The notes: generated from the sequence alone by a model not told the origin. 64,000 nt of DNA from Ewingella allii (GCF_044430645.1 NZ_JAWUDN010000001.1:558001-622000), one strand, 5' to 3'. Shown: positions 8,253-16,742, counted from the first letter of the stretch. Translations and numbers: made by a program.

Positions 8253-8920
8253 TTGCGGCGCCACCAACTTGGCGAACCCTTATGTTTTGAATGTGTACCG
8301 GCAAAATATAATCGTCGTGGAGTTGAAGAGGAGACGTACTTGTTTGTGCAGGAGTGGAAAGAGCTGTACCAGTTCGCAAAGGGTAGCGTCTTTCACCTTA
8401 TCGAACCGGATATTAATCAGGAACTGTATGGCCTACCTGAATTTCTCAGCGCTTTAAATTCGGCCTGGCTGAATGAGTCAGCCACGTTATTCCGCCGTAA
8501 GTATTATCAGAACGGCGCACACGCAGGTTATATCTTGTATATGACCGATCCCGCGCAAAGTTTCAAAGGTATTCGGCAGATGCGTGAAATCAAAGGGATC
8601 GGCAATTTCCGTAACCTATTTATGTACGCGCCGAACGTTAAGAAAGGCGGAATTCAGATTGTCCTGCTCAGTGAAGTCGCCACCAAGGATGATTTTTTCA
8701 ATATCAAGAAAGCCACACGCGACGACCTGCTAAGCGCGCACCGCGTACCACCGCAGATGATGGGGATCATCCCAGATAATGCGGGGGATTTGGGGATGTG
8801 GAGAAGGCGGCTCAGGTATTCGTAAGGAACGAGCTGACGATGCTGCAAGAGAGGATGAAGGAGGTTAGTGGCTGGTTTGTAAAGGATGTTATAAACTTCC
8901 GCGAGTATAAATTATCTTTT
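8253..8920 (+). pseudogene. P2 gpQ-type portal protein, truncated (left copy)
   Basis: The translated frame carries the C-terminal half of a P2-family portal protein: FHLIEPDINQELYGLPEF, SAWLNESATLFRRKYY, GNFRNLFMYAP and AHRVPPQMMGIIPDN. The N-terminal part is absent. Near 8785-8795 one G is missing from a G-run, so the DVEKAAQVFVRNEL continuation lies in the next frame and ends around YKLSF at about 8920. The gene is therefore both truncated and frameshifted. A portal (gpQ) forms the head vertex that DNA passes through; this fragment cannot. It faces the DGQHR gene tail to tail. Confidence 0.88.
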
Positions 8921-8930
8921 AATTATAATA

Positions 8931-8957
8931 AACCCCCTCGAATTACCGAGGGGTTTT
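8931..8957. terminator. Bidirectional terminator between portal remnant and DGQHR gene
   Basis: Arms AACCCCCTCG and CGAGGGGTTTT flank AATTAC, with A/T on both sides. It lies six bases beyond the DGQHR stop codon and just past the portal fragment. Confidence 0.7.
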
Positions 8958-8962
8958 CTAAA

Positions 8963-10390
8963 TTATTTAGTATGACGATTAGGTAATGATAATTTCCATC
9001 TGATGATGTCACCCAATAGTGGGTAAATATCATTATGCTTAGCGCCAAATCTCATTAAACCGTTTTGATATGCCCCTAAGTCACGGTTACCGCTATCATC
9101 GGAAGGCAAATAGTCACTAAGGCCCTCGAATTTATTACGTTCTTCATCATTAAGCTCATAATAACGCCACATAGGATTTTCATGAGAGAAGTCGATATCT
9201 GTAATAGCATTAAGAAGTTTTGCGCTTAACTCATCGCCATCATCTGGTTTTCTTGCGCTGAAATTGAAGTCATAAATAAGTTTGGCAAGCGCTTTAAGCA
9301 TCACTGATTGTGCTACAACAGTATTGTTTTTTGCTCCAGCCTCACCAAAACCAGGTATTGCATTAACAGATACCCAAAAATCTTTAGCCTTTGAGGCCCT
9401 CTCTTGAACAATAATAGGTGTTGCGCCAGAAATATTGGTTTTATTTAAGAATAATATCGAGTTAATGGAAACAGCATCTTTCAAAGACAGTCCCCCTTCA
9501 TCATCTTTCCAATCGCGAACATCTTTTTCAATAATCTTCACGCCCAATTCTTCAATTAAGATTTCTTTAATGAAGAGATTTATTGGATTTGAATTATCGA
9601 ACTTAAGAGCAAGGTTTTTATCTATTTTTTTACTAAGATTATTCAAATCATGGAAAAGTTGACGTTCTTGTAGAGGCAATAAGCCGAGATGCATTTCCAC
9701 TGAAACAGTCGAGAACGCCCGCGCACTTTCATGAGCAGCCTGCCAGGCTAATAATTCCTCATGACTAACATCTTGCGTCGGAGAATCGTAAAGTGATCCT
9801 TTTTTAGGGTAATTCCTTGATTTTAAGATATTATCAAGGAATTCGAATACCATGTTCATAGCTTCACGACGATGTTGACCATCAATGACCCAGAGAATGT
9901 TTTTCTGCGACATGTAGACTTTAAAGCCAACGGTCGACCCGTCATTACTAGCTGTAATTCTTTCTGCTCTTAATTCGCGCCCATTAACGCCTATGTCTCT
10001 CACATTTGTAACAAGGGGTTGTAGGGACATGTAAGGCTGTTTACCCATTTTCGCTAATAGTTCGGTAAGAGCTGGAATTTCAGACTTTTTAGTTTGTTCC
10101 CGATGGCTGATTGCCGAAGAAACCAAGCCTTTCAAAATGTATTTTGCTAACTTTTGAGCATGTACAGGATCGAGTTTGCGTTGTGCAACTGCTGCTCCTT
10201 CACATGCTTGCTCATTTGCAACTTCTGAGATTTTGTAAAACTCATGCATCGGAACTTGAAGCAAAAAGACTCTGTGTCCGAGGTTATGTCCGACAAAAAC
10301 CTTAAATTGTTTTTCATCCACGCCGTCACCAATACTGAGTAAATCGTCAAGTGAACCAGTCATTGGGGTTGGCAAATTATCGTTGTTCAT
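8963..10390 (-). CDS. DGQHR-domain (DndB-like) protein
   Basis: A 475-residue protein with the signature WVIDGQHRREAM (DGQHR at 170-174) in its N-terminal half. The DGQHR family includes DndB, the regulator of DNA phosphorothioation, and many stand-alone members in phage and defence islands; the fold is related to ParB/Srx-type nucleotide-binding domains. No dndCDE genes lie nearby, so a phosphorothioation role is not supported. The ATG at 10390 (MNNDNLPT) follows GGAGATTCAT; an upstream in-frame ATG at 10429 has no such site. GC is lower than the backbone, the frame is intact, and it lies between two copies of the portal 3' end, the defence-cargo slot of P2-like phages. Function is unknown. 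Confidence 0.85.
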   Translation of the reverse strand: MNNDNLPTPMTGSLDDLLSIGDGVDEKQFKVFVGHNLGHRVFLLQVPMHEFYKISEVANEQACEGAAVAQRKLDPVHAQKLAKYILKGLVSSAISHREQTKKSEIPALTELLAKMGKQPYMSLQPLVTNVRDIGVNGRELRAERITASNDGSTVGFKVYMSQKNILWVIDGQHRREAMNMVFEFLDNILKSRNYPKKGSLYDSPTQDVSHEELLAWQAAHESARAFSTVSVEMHLGLLPLQERQLFHDLNNLSKKIDKNLALKFDNSNPINLFIKEILIEELGVKIIEKDVRDWKDDEGGLSLKDAVSINSILFLNKTNISGATPIIVQERASKAKDFWVSVNAIPGFGEAGAKNNTVVAQSVMLKALAKLIYDFNFSARKPDDGDELSAKLLNAITDIDFSHENPMWRYYELNDEERNKFEGLSDYLPSDDSGNRDLGAYQNGLMRFGAKHNDIYPLLGDIIRWKLSLPNRHTK

Positions 10391-10741
10391 ATGAATCTCC
10401 ATAGTAAGTATGGAGAGATAATCTATCACTCCTGGGGTGTTAGCAAGTGATTTTTAACTAATCCAGGATGTTTTTTATGTTAATCCTGGTTTAATTTCTT
10501 TAATCTCTGATTTTTGTGTTGACATTGAATGAGTTCACTCATAGTTAGAAGACACAGGATGCTTTTGGTGTATTTCTGTAGTGCTAATGAAGAGGCAAAT
10601 TTCCTGCCACCGCTATGACTCTAACCGGAGGTGTGATGTATGACTGTTGCAGTGTTGAGCAGCGGTAAAATCGACCTGTTGAGTGAACCTGAGGGATTGG
10701 CAACTTACGATATCTCCAATGTATGCGCTGAACGACAAGAA

Positions 10742-10965
10742 AGTCGGTATTCAGATTGTCCCGCTCAGTGAAGTCGCCACCAAGGATGATTTTTTCAATA
10801 TCAAGAAAGTCACACGTGACGACCTGCTAACTGCGCACCGTGTACCACCGCAGATGATGGGGATCATCCCAGATAATGCGGGGGGGTTGGGGATGTAGAG
10901 AAGGCGGCTCAGGTGTTCGTTAGGAACGAGTTGACGCCGTTGCAGGAGATAATTAGGGAAGTTAA
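10742..10965 (+). pseudogene. P2 gpQ-type portal protein fragment (right copy)
   Basis: About 220 bases are a near duplicate of 8650-8870: the peptide GIQIVPLSEVATKDDFFN through AHRVPPQMMGIIPDN recurs with only a few substitutions. It is fused upstream to an unrelated short frame starting at about 10640 (MTVAVLSSGK). The reading frame breaks at the same GG(F)GDVEK motif as the left copy, but here by a missing T rather than a missing G, and then meets TAG. The remainder, DVEKAAQVFVRNEL, is in the next frame. Confidence 0.85.
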
Positions 10966-11066
10966 CTTTCATCAGGGTGTGAAAGTAATAACTTTCTGTG
11001 GATATACGTTTCTTTGATAAATAAGGAACGTTAGGCAAAGGCGCTCCTTCCCTGAAATAAAAGAGA

Positions 11067-12041
11067 TTATAAAATGAGTTTTATTAAAATATCATCTTGA
11101 TTATTTCTGTGTATTTCGTCATGGCAAACGTTACATAAAGTAATTAAGTTATCCACTGTATTATTGCCCCCATGAACATGATGATTAATATGATGCAATT
11201 CTAAGAGTGCGCGTGGATCATTAGCCTTCTTAATGTCATGATTCCACCCACACATTCTGCAAGAGTGCTTGTCCCTTTCCAAGACCTTGACCCTCACTGG
11301 GTCAGGGATTTTCCTATCATGAACTTTTGCCTGGCGGTCTTCTTCTAAAAGATAAGCTCCTACAGGGAGTTCGGGCCTACCCGAATTTTTTGTTGCTATT
11401 GGCCAACCTTCTTCAGTTCTCAATTCACGGGTTCGCCTCGCCCACTCTTTGCTATCGTTAGCCAAATATCGTAACTCTTCTCCAGAAACAGCTCGGCCAA
11501 CGTTAGTCCTTAAGTGCTGCAGAATTTTATCTTTTACCGATAGTTTGCTTTTTCGCAGCTCATTGGCTTCGTTCCATCGATGGGCAGATTCTTTATCTTG
11601 AACAGGATTGATAAGTGTATAAACATCGGTTTTAAGTGATTGAAGAGAATCTGCGCCAAGCTCTTCCAGCGTCACCTCATTTTGTTCAATCATTTCTTTA
11701 AGCAATTTCCCACTCAAAACAGCCCAGCCAAACTCGACTCGAAGCTCCCTTATCCTACGTGCATACTCACTAATTCCTGCAACCACCATCAGTTCATCAC
11801 CATGAATTATTTGACGGGGGTATTTAGCCAGATAGGAGAGAATACGGTCTCTTGCTGAATTACTGTTATCACCAACCACAAGGGAACTGCCCAGATCTCG
11901 CAAAATGTGGTTAGCAGGAACCAATGCTTTAACTTGGTCCCGCAGTGACTCACCTAATAGCTTGTGCTCGAAATCGACTATGAGTTCAAGCAGTTCATTA
12001 CGCAGCTTTTCCGGGATGCTTTGCTTTGATCGTCTCGCCAT
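11067..12041 (-). CDS. HNH endonuclease, probable restriction enzyme
   Basis: A 324-residue protein. The C-terminus (about 250-312) is an HNH nuclease with a zinc site: CRMC at 261-264, ELHHINHH at 281-288, DNL around 297-299, and CNVCHDEIH at 303-311. Upstream are two copies of an unusual repeat, about residues 66-107 and 172-213, each ending RELR.E.GW, which look like paired winged-helix DNA-recognition modules. The start codon lies inside the 3' end of the methyltransferase gene (44-base overlap), so the two are co-translated. That arrangement and the HNH make it the likely cleavage subunit of a type II restriction-modification pair. Recognition sequence unknown. Confidence 0.85.
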   Translation of the reverse strand: MARRSKQSIPEKLRNELLELIVDFEHKLLGESLRDQVKALVPANHILRDLGSSLVVGDNSNSARDRILSYLAKYPRQIIHGDELMVVAGISEYARRIRELRVEFGWAVLSGKLLKEMIEQNEVTLEELGADSLQSLKTDVYTLINPVQDKESAHRWNEANELRKSKLSVKDKILQHLRTNVGRAVSGEELRYLANDSKEWARRTRELRTEEGWPIATKNSGRPELPVGAYLLEEDRQAKVHDRKIPDPVRVKVLERDKHSCRMCGWNHDIKKANDPRALLELHHINHHVHGGNNTVDNLITLCNVCHDEIHRNNQDDILIKLIL

Positions 12042-13128
12042 TACTTGCTCTTAATTCCATGAGTTGAATGATAAATGCTGCAATCTTCTCGGCAAAAATT
12101 GGCGGAACAGCATTGCCGATTTGCCTTGCTATCTCTGTTTTTGTGCCAATAAAGATAAAATCATCAGGGAAGCTCATAATTCGAGCTGCTTCACGATGTG
12201 TAATCGGGCGATGTTTATCTGGATGCAGGTAGCGACCTTTCTCAGGCTTGAAAAACTCCGTTCTAATCGTTACTGATGGCCTATCCCACCATAACCTTCC
12301 GAATAAATCGGTGCCACCAGAAGTTTTCTTTATCCAACAGGCTGGAGTTAATTCAGGCCGATTTTTCTGAAGATCAAATCTGTTGCCACCAGGGGGAACC
12401 GCTCTGTAGCGTTCTTGAGACAAAGGGGTGGGATTTCGACCGAAATGTAGGTCTAAAGGAGATGCGACATCTCTGACTTCAGTCCCTACTGGTTCGGGAA
12501 GATCTGCAATGACCTCTTTTACAGATCTCCAGATGGGCAAAGTCCCGCTCTTATCTGGCGAACGATGCGTTGGAGGCGGTGGAAAATCTGGCAGCTCATC
12601 TAACTGAAAAAGTGTCTCTTTGATACCAACAGCAATTATTCGTTTGCGGGTTTGTGCAACGCCATAGTCTGCAGTATTCAATAGTGAGGGATTGAGAAGC
12701 CTGAAGCCAAGTTGAACCGCTTTTGCGGTGATATCTTGAAATTCTTCGCTTTTAAGCAACCCTTGTACATTTTCCATAACGAAGATGGATGCACCTGAAC
12801 GTTCAATAATATCCATGTAGGGTTCCCAAAGAGCTCTGCGATGGTCTCCTTCACGGTTTTTGTTCAGCAAGCTAAAGCCCTGGCATGGGGGGCCCCCGAT
12901 AACAATATCTGCCTGAGGAATTTCGTTCGATTCAATCCATTCGTCGATGTTGACAGCTACGCCATGATTACCAAAATTAGCGTTATAGGTCTTGATAGCA
13001 GCTTGATCATTATCAATAGCCAAAATACTTTCAAAGTATTGAGCTGATTTTCCTTTCAAAAAACCCGCCGACAACCCTCCGGCACCGCAGAAAAGGTCTA
13101 TCACTTTGAATTTTTGGTTCTTCTTCAT
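11998..13128 (-). CDS. DNA (cytosine-5) methyltransferase
   Basis: A 376-residue C5-methyltransferase with the family motifs in order: I (DLFCGAGG, 11-18), IV (GGPPCQGFS with catalytic Cys82), VI (ENV, 119-121), VIII (QTRKR, 159-163), a short target-recognition region at about 200-310, and X (QIGNAVPP). It transfers methyl groups from S-adenosylmethionine to cytosine. It is upstream of and overlaps the HNH gene, so it is probably the protective half of a type II restriction-modification system. The start ATG 13128 follows AGGATCAAT. The gene is complete, in contrast to the broken phage genes around it. Confidence 0.95.
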   Translation of the reverse strand: MKKNQKFKVIDLFCGAGGLSAGFLKGKSAQYFESILAIDNDQAAIKTYNANFGNHGVAVNIDEWIESNEIPQADIVIGGPPCQGFSLLNKNREGDHRRALWEPYMDIIERSGASIFVMENVQGLLKSEEFQDITAKAVQLGFRLLNPSLLNTADYGVAQTRKRIIAVGIKETLFQLDELPDFPPPPTHRSPDKSGTLPIWRSVKEVIADLPEPVGTEVRDVASPLDLHFGRNPTPLSQERYRAVPPGGNRFDLQKNRPELTPACWIKKTSGGTDLFGRLWWDRPSVTIRTEFFKPEKGRYLHPDKHRPITHREAARIMSFPDDFIFIGTKTEIARQIGNAVPPIFAEKIAAFIIQLMELRASNGETIKAKHPGKAA

Positions 13129-13623
13129 ATTGATCCTATACCTACTACTTAATTACTGTGATTCTAGTGGATTGTCCATAAGACTAATACTGTATGTATC
13201 CACATGCAAGAGGCCAAAACGTCAGCGCTGGCTGCGCGCAATGCGATCCCCGCCACGCCTGCCCGCTTTATAGGTCGCTTTTAATGCAGTTGCATGATCC
13301 AGTGTGATCCACGCCAGCGCTGGCGTGGCAGACTTGAACAGAGCTAGAGACAGATATTCATATATCGGTAAATCGCTCTCGGCAGACAATCCTTCTCTTT
13401 TTAAATGATCGGCTTCATGTCCCAGTGAACACTTCAATTTTAGCTGTTCCTACTGACTGGTGCCATTTTGTAGGTTCGCTAATAGCTGGAGAAATCCGAC
13501 CGGCTGTAGTGGGTTGTGTTGATGCGACAAAGGCACCCGCTTGCCATGATGGGATGTATCCAAAATACGCCCTTTATAAGACATAGTGCTTCTCGTTGTG
13601 CCGAAGGTATTTTCAAAGGGGGG
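13129..13623. other. Region where the phage replication gene would lie
   Basis: In P2-like phages the large gpA gene would lie here, but no gpA sequence is recognisable. A 71-codon minus-strand frame (13222-13437, ending GRRGGDRIARSQR) is unassigned and may be debris. Inside it is a perfect 20-bp palindrome, CCACGCCAGCGCTGGCGTGG, at 13309-13328. The first 60-odd bases before 13128 should carry the methyltransferase promoter. Confidence 0.4.
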
Positions 13624-13749
13624 TCATTTATTCAATCCCTCATTACGTTTCTCAGCCCGTTTATGAAAATCTGCATAACTAATGTCAGCGGCCAGAAATC
13701 CACTGGCGATCACCGCCAAGACACCAGCCTGAATGTAGAAAATAGTCAT
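13624..13749 (-). CDS. 41-residue phage membrane peptide
   Basis: A 41-residue frame beginning MTIFYIQAGVLAVIASGFLA, with a single hydrophobic helix followed by a charged tail (HKRAEKRNEGLNK). Its ATG overlaps the TGA of the TraR/DksA gene (ATGA), which argues for translational coupling and a real gene. I believe similar short frames follow the zinc-finger gene in P2-like early operons. No function known. Confidence 0.6.
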   Translation of the reverse strand: MTIFYIQAGVLAVIASGFLAADISYADFHKRAEKRNEGLNK

Positions 13750-13970
13750 GTCCGCCCCCGGTAAAGCCGATCTCTGAACTCCTGGAGTTCTTTACAAGTA
13801 ACGCAAGTATCAACACCGGGCAAAGCGGCGCGACGAGTCTCAGGGATAGGGCGGTCGCAGTCGAGGCAGAATATTGCAGATACGCCCGTTACCGTCTGAC
13901 AGGCAGCGTTAATCTGATGTTCAAGGATGTTGGCCTGACGCTCTGTGATTGAATCCAATAAATCAGGCAT
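13746..13970 (-). CDS. TraR/DksA-type zinc-finger protein (phage)
   Basis: A 74-residue protein with a four-cysteine finger, CLDC...CVTC (about residues 35-59), enclosing RPIPETRRAALPGV, the hallmark of short TraR/DksA proteins of P2-like phages. Proteins of this type bind RNA polymerase through the secondary channel and alter promoter choice. The start ATG overlaps the stop of the preceding frame (TAATG). It is one of the few intact phage genes in the island. Confidence 0.88.
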   Translation of the reverse strand: MPDLLDSITERQANILEHQINAACQTVTGVSAIFCLDCDRPIPETRRAALPGVDTCVTCKELQEFRDRLYRGRT

Positions 13971-14224
13971 TAGTGAACCTCCGCCGCTTCGTTCTGAAGA
14001 TGCTCAGCTTTTACACGCAGAGCTTCAACGGCCTCGATTACGGTCATCTCATGCTTGATGATGTAGGTGGCAAGAACCTGCAGTCGCGAAGAGAAAATAT
14101 TAGCGCTGTTACGACGCTGATCTTACCTGGTTTCATTTAAGAGAACTAAGACACCACAGTGATCGCTATCTGGTTGCGAATGGTCAATTACTGCGTCAGT
14201 TGATTTGGTTTGGTTGATATTCAT
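13970..14224 (-). pseudogene. DUF2732-family phage early protein, nonsense mutation
   Basis: An 85-codon frame from ATG 14224 to TAA 13970. The C-terminal part, SSRLQVLATYIIKHEMTVIE and then EALRVKAEHL, matches the DUF2732 proteins of P2-like early operons. An in-frame TAA at 14123-14125 cuts it after NETR, leaving 33 residues. Start and stop overlaps with the neighbour show it was once a working member of the operon. Confidence 0.7.
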
Positions 14225-14290
14225 TGTGATATTCTTGTTTTTAGGCAAAGCAATGCCCGGCGAGTTGAACGCCAATTAATTAAATCTTGG

Positions 14291-14594
14291 TTAGTGTTTA
14301 ATATTTAATGTGCAATCATCATCACTGATAAATTTTGGAAGCGAGTCCAGTAGGTCAATTAAAGAATTCAGTGCGGCAACCACTTGCTTACGTTCGGCGT
14401 AAGTTAGTTCCGAAAACTTCATTTCCACATGGCGGGATTTTAATCCAGCATGGAAGCAAAATAGTTTTACTCATATGTGGCGGACTTTCGTCAAATGCTT
14501 CCTGCGCTGCGTTCTTACGGAAAGGAAGCATTTCTTTTATACGGGAGAGATGTTTGATCCCAATTTCTCTTTGTTTTTCGTTTGCTAATAACAT
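14291..14594 (-). pseudogene. DUF5347-like phage early protein, frameshifted
   Basis: Begins MLLANEKQREIGIKHLSRIK and continues to NAAQEAFDESPPH, then changes frame after KTILL. The continuation, HAGLKSRHVEMKFSEL and on to TLNIKH-stop, lies in another frame, so one base has been inserted near 14430. Recognised by eye as the small protein found between Fil and DUF2732 in P2/186-type phages; the family name is from memory. Confidence 0.6.
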
Positions 14595-14684
14595 GAAGAC
14601 CTCAACTAAATAGGCGCTTAAATAACAGCTTCTTTTGGCTGGAGTTGACGAGGTTACAAAAGCAGCCTGGCGTGGCGCATGGTT

Positions 14685-14777
14685 CTAGTGTCCACCGCCT
14701 GGTAATTCAATCCAGCCATGACCGAAATGACGGGCAGCGGATTGTTGCTTCAGCAGGGGAGCAATAGATATGGCCAT
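14685..14777 (-). pseudogene. Fil-like (phage filamentation) protein, truncated
   Basis: MAISIAPLLKQQSAARHFG then HGWIELPGGGH ends at an in-frame TAG (14685-14687); the same frame continues open past it toward 14595. The N-terminus resembles Fil proteins of the 186 family, which block host cell division when overproduced. The ATG is two bases beyond the old CII stop. Probably a nonsense-inactivated gene. Confidence 0.55.
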
Positions 14778-14779
14778 GG

Positions 14780-15282
14780 TCACACCATCCCATTTATGGT
14801 GATGCTGGCGATAGCGCCTACCGCAGAAGCCAGAGCAGGTGAAGCCTGGACACGGCCCTGAACAATTAGACCGATCAGTGAGAGATGCCTGATACCAGCA
14901 TTCACTCCATCAAGTAACGACATCCTACGCTGTGAACAAACATTTCCTCCCCGAACAGCATCGGCAGTAATAGAACCAACCGCCGCTGTTGCCTGGAGTG
15001 CGTAGGTTGAGAGATTCGACGTCGCGAGCTCGTTAACAGGTACAAAAGGCAGTTAATTTGTGCCAGCATACCGTCGAGTAGTGCAGCGTCTTCTGTCATG
15101 TCAGTGATCAACAGGACTTCTTCACAAGTCAGTTTGTGGGGCTGGGCTGGGTTGAACTTATTGCGCAGGATTTGGGGTTTAGTCCCCATCAGCGCGGCAA
15201 GTTCGGTGAGGTTATGACGACTCACAAATGCCTTACATGCATCGTCAAAGTGAGCGTGTTTGGAAACGCGATAATCAAACAT
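14780..15282 (-). pseudogene. Phage CII-type regulator, frameshifted
   Basis: The first 80 residues (MFDYRVSKHAHFDDACKAF on to LDGMLAQINCL) are a P2/186-type CII regulator with its helix-turn-helix. Near 15045 one T is missing from a T-run. The rest, FVPVNELATSNLSTYALQAT through IASITINGMV and TGA 14780, follows in another frame. CII drives establishment of lysogeny in 186; this copy should be non-functional. Confidence 0.82.
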
Positions 15283-15346
15283 TGTTAGTCCCTGCTAGTT
15301 TGAATAATCTGACTCAAGGCTTTATGTAGCGGCACTTGATGGCTTG

Positions 15347-15730
15347 CTAACGGTTTTTCTCACGCCATGCTTCGAGATTGATCAATGTATTACCGTGACG
15401 TTCCATTACGATAGTTTGCATTTGACCTGTTTTGATGCTTTTGCGTTTTTGAGTGACTGTGCTCGAAGGGGTAGGAGCAAGAAGAACAACGCCTTTAGCG
15501 ATCCACTTTTCGAGAATCGATGCGCTGATACCGTTTATCGCTACGAAATCTTTTTTTGAGATCGTCGGGGAGGTTGCCAGTGTAGTCAGCTGCAAACTTA
15601 TAGCGTTCACATCGGTTGCGGCAAGGGCTGATTCTAATGCAGGCAATAGCTGAGATATGAGTGAGTTTAGCTGTTCTCCTGAAACGGCTTTCTTCTCTAT
15701 AGGTGCTTGAATTGCATTCTGATGAGACAT
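15347..15730 (-). CDS. Cox/Apl-type phage regulator
   Basis: A 127-residue protein ending GNTLINLEAWREKNR, the typical C-terminus of P2-family Cox proteins, with a small winged-helix segment (FVAINGISASILEKWIAKG). Cox/Apl represses the lysogenic promoter and acts as excisionase. The ATG at 15730 follows AAGGAGATTTTGC; the frame is open to 15802 without a better site. It is intact and diverges from the broken CI gene, as in 186. Confidence 0.8.
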   Translation of the reverse strand: MSHQNAIQAPIEKKAVSGEQLNSLISQLLPALESALAATDVNAISLQLTTLATSPTISKKDFVAINGISASILEKWIAKGVVLLAPTPSSTVTQKRKSIKTGQMQTIVMERHGNTLINLEAWREKNR

Positions 15731-15843
15731 AAAGCAAAATCTCCTTTCTGTCGTTTGAGTTCTACTGTGTAACATGTGGTGTGTTGTCACTTCAGAATAC
15801 AAACATAGATTTGTAAAATGCTTTTGTATTTTTTAGGTGGGCA
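15731..15843. promoter_or_regulatory. Lysis-lysogeny switch region between cox and CI
   Basis: A 113-bp AT-rich gap between the divergent cox and CI genes, which must hold both switch promoters. No operator repeat could be assigned with confidence. Confidence 0.5.
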
Positions 15844-16742
15844 ATGTCTGAATCTAAACCTAATGCGTCGGAAGTACTTTAACGCTTATCTTCCTCTTAT
15901 GGGGTAACAACACAGAAAGAACTTGCTGTGTGTCTGGAGATCCCTCCTGGAAACGTCAGTGCTTGGATGCAGAGAGACAGTGTTCCTGGCAATGCCATCA
16001 TCAAATGCGCATTAGATACTGGAGCCGATCTCAAGTGGCTAGTTAGTGGGGGGGTTGCAAATGCAAATATCAAAAATACTCATATTACGACAAGCACAAG
16101 AGCCGACCGTGGTAAGTCACTATTAAAGAAAATGTTATCGACGGGTGGAAAGGCAGTTTTAAAACGAATTTTGGACGCTTACGGTTTCTCGACTCAGAAA
16201 GAATTGAGTGAATATTTAGAGATTTCTACGGGAACGATTAGCACGTGGGTTCGTAGAGAATATTTTCCTGGCGATGTAGTGATTACCTGCGCATTAGACA
16301 GTGGTGCTTCACTTGAATGGCTCGCGACAGGTGAGATGAAAACTGAATCGCACTAAGAACCTGTAAACTCTGAAATACCGACGATCCCTAAAAAAATACT
16401 TATGGCAGGTAAACTTGATGATGATGGTTTTTGCTACATGGATCGGTCATTTGTCCCTGATGGCATTAAACTTGACAACTTGACAACTTGACAACTTGAC
16501 AACTTGACAACTTGCACTATGTACGTAACGGTAAATCATCTTGGCTGATTGAAATGGGTGTTAATGAGTTATCAAATGGATCATCGCTTTTAGATATCGA
16601 TGGCACCTTAGATGTGTACGCAGTTTCTAAGCGTCTTGGGAATAAGCTGCGCGTCATTGGGCAGGATGGCGAGTTTGAATGTTCAACAAATGAAGTGATA
16701 GCAAAAGGATTAGTAGTAGTTATATTAAAAAATGCTATGTAG
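15844..16742 (+). pseudogene. Phage CI repressor, multiply disrupted
   Basis: Starts at ATG 15844 behind AGGTGGG. It encodes two CI-type helix-turn-helix domains in tandem (TTQKELAVCLEIPPG...WLVSGG and STQKELSEYLEISTG...WLATGE), a linker, and a 186-type C-terminal oligomerisation domain ending EVIAKGLVVVILKNAM. Disruptions: TAA at 15880 in VL-stop-R, TAA at 16354 in SH-stop-EP, and an expanded CTTGACAA array at 16471 that shifts the frame before HYVRNGKSSWLIE. Both stops are one C-to-T change from CAA. The longest intact piece is 15928-16356 (142 codons). Confidence 0.82.
16471..16514 (+). repeat. Five tandem copies of CTTGACAA inside the CI gene
   Basis: Five complete 8-bp units and a partial sixth (CTTG). 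One unit plus CTTG would restore the CI reading frame (KLDNLHYVRNG); four or seven units would also be in frame. With five the downstream domain is out of frame. This is the geometry of a slipped-strand, phase-variable tract. Confidence 0.9.

Noticed and set aside
8137..8379. 80-codon minus-strand frame between attL and the left portal fragment
   Set aside because: No family resemblance and no good ribosome site, and its 3' half overlaps the AT-rich junction; it is probably debris.
13188..13205. LexA-like half site (CTGTATGTATCCACAT) before the methyltransferase
   Set aside because: The second half reads CAT not CAG and the spacing match is partial; too weak for an SOS box.
13222..13437. 71-codon minus-strand frame in the gpA region
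   Set aside because: No recognisable domain or ribosome site; it may be a remnant, so it is described only within the region entry.
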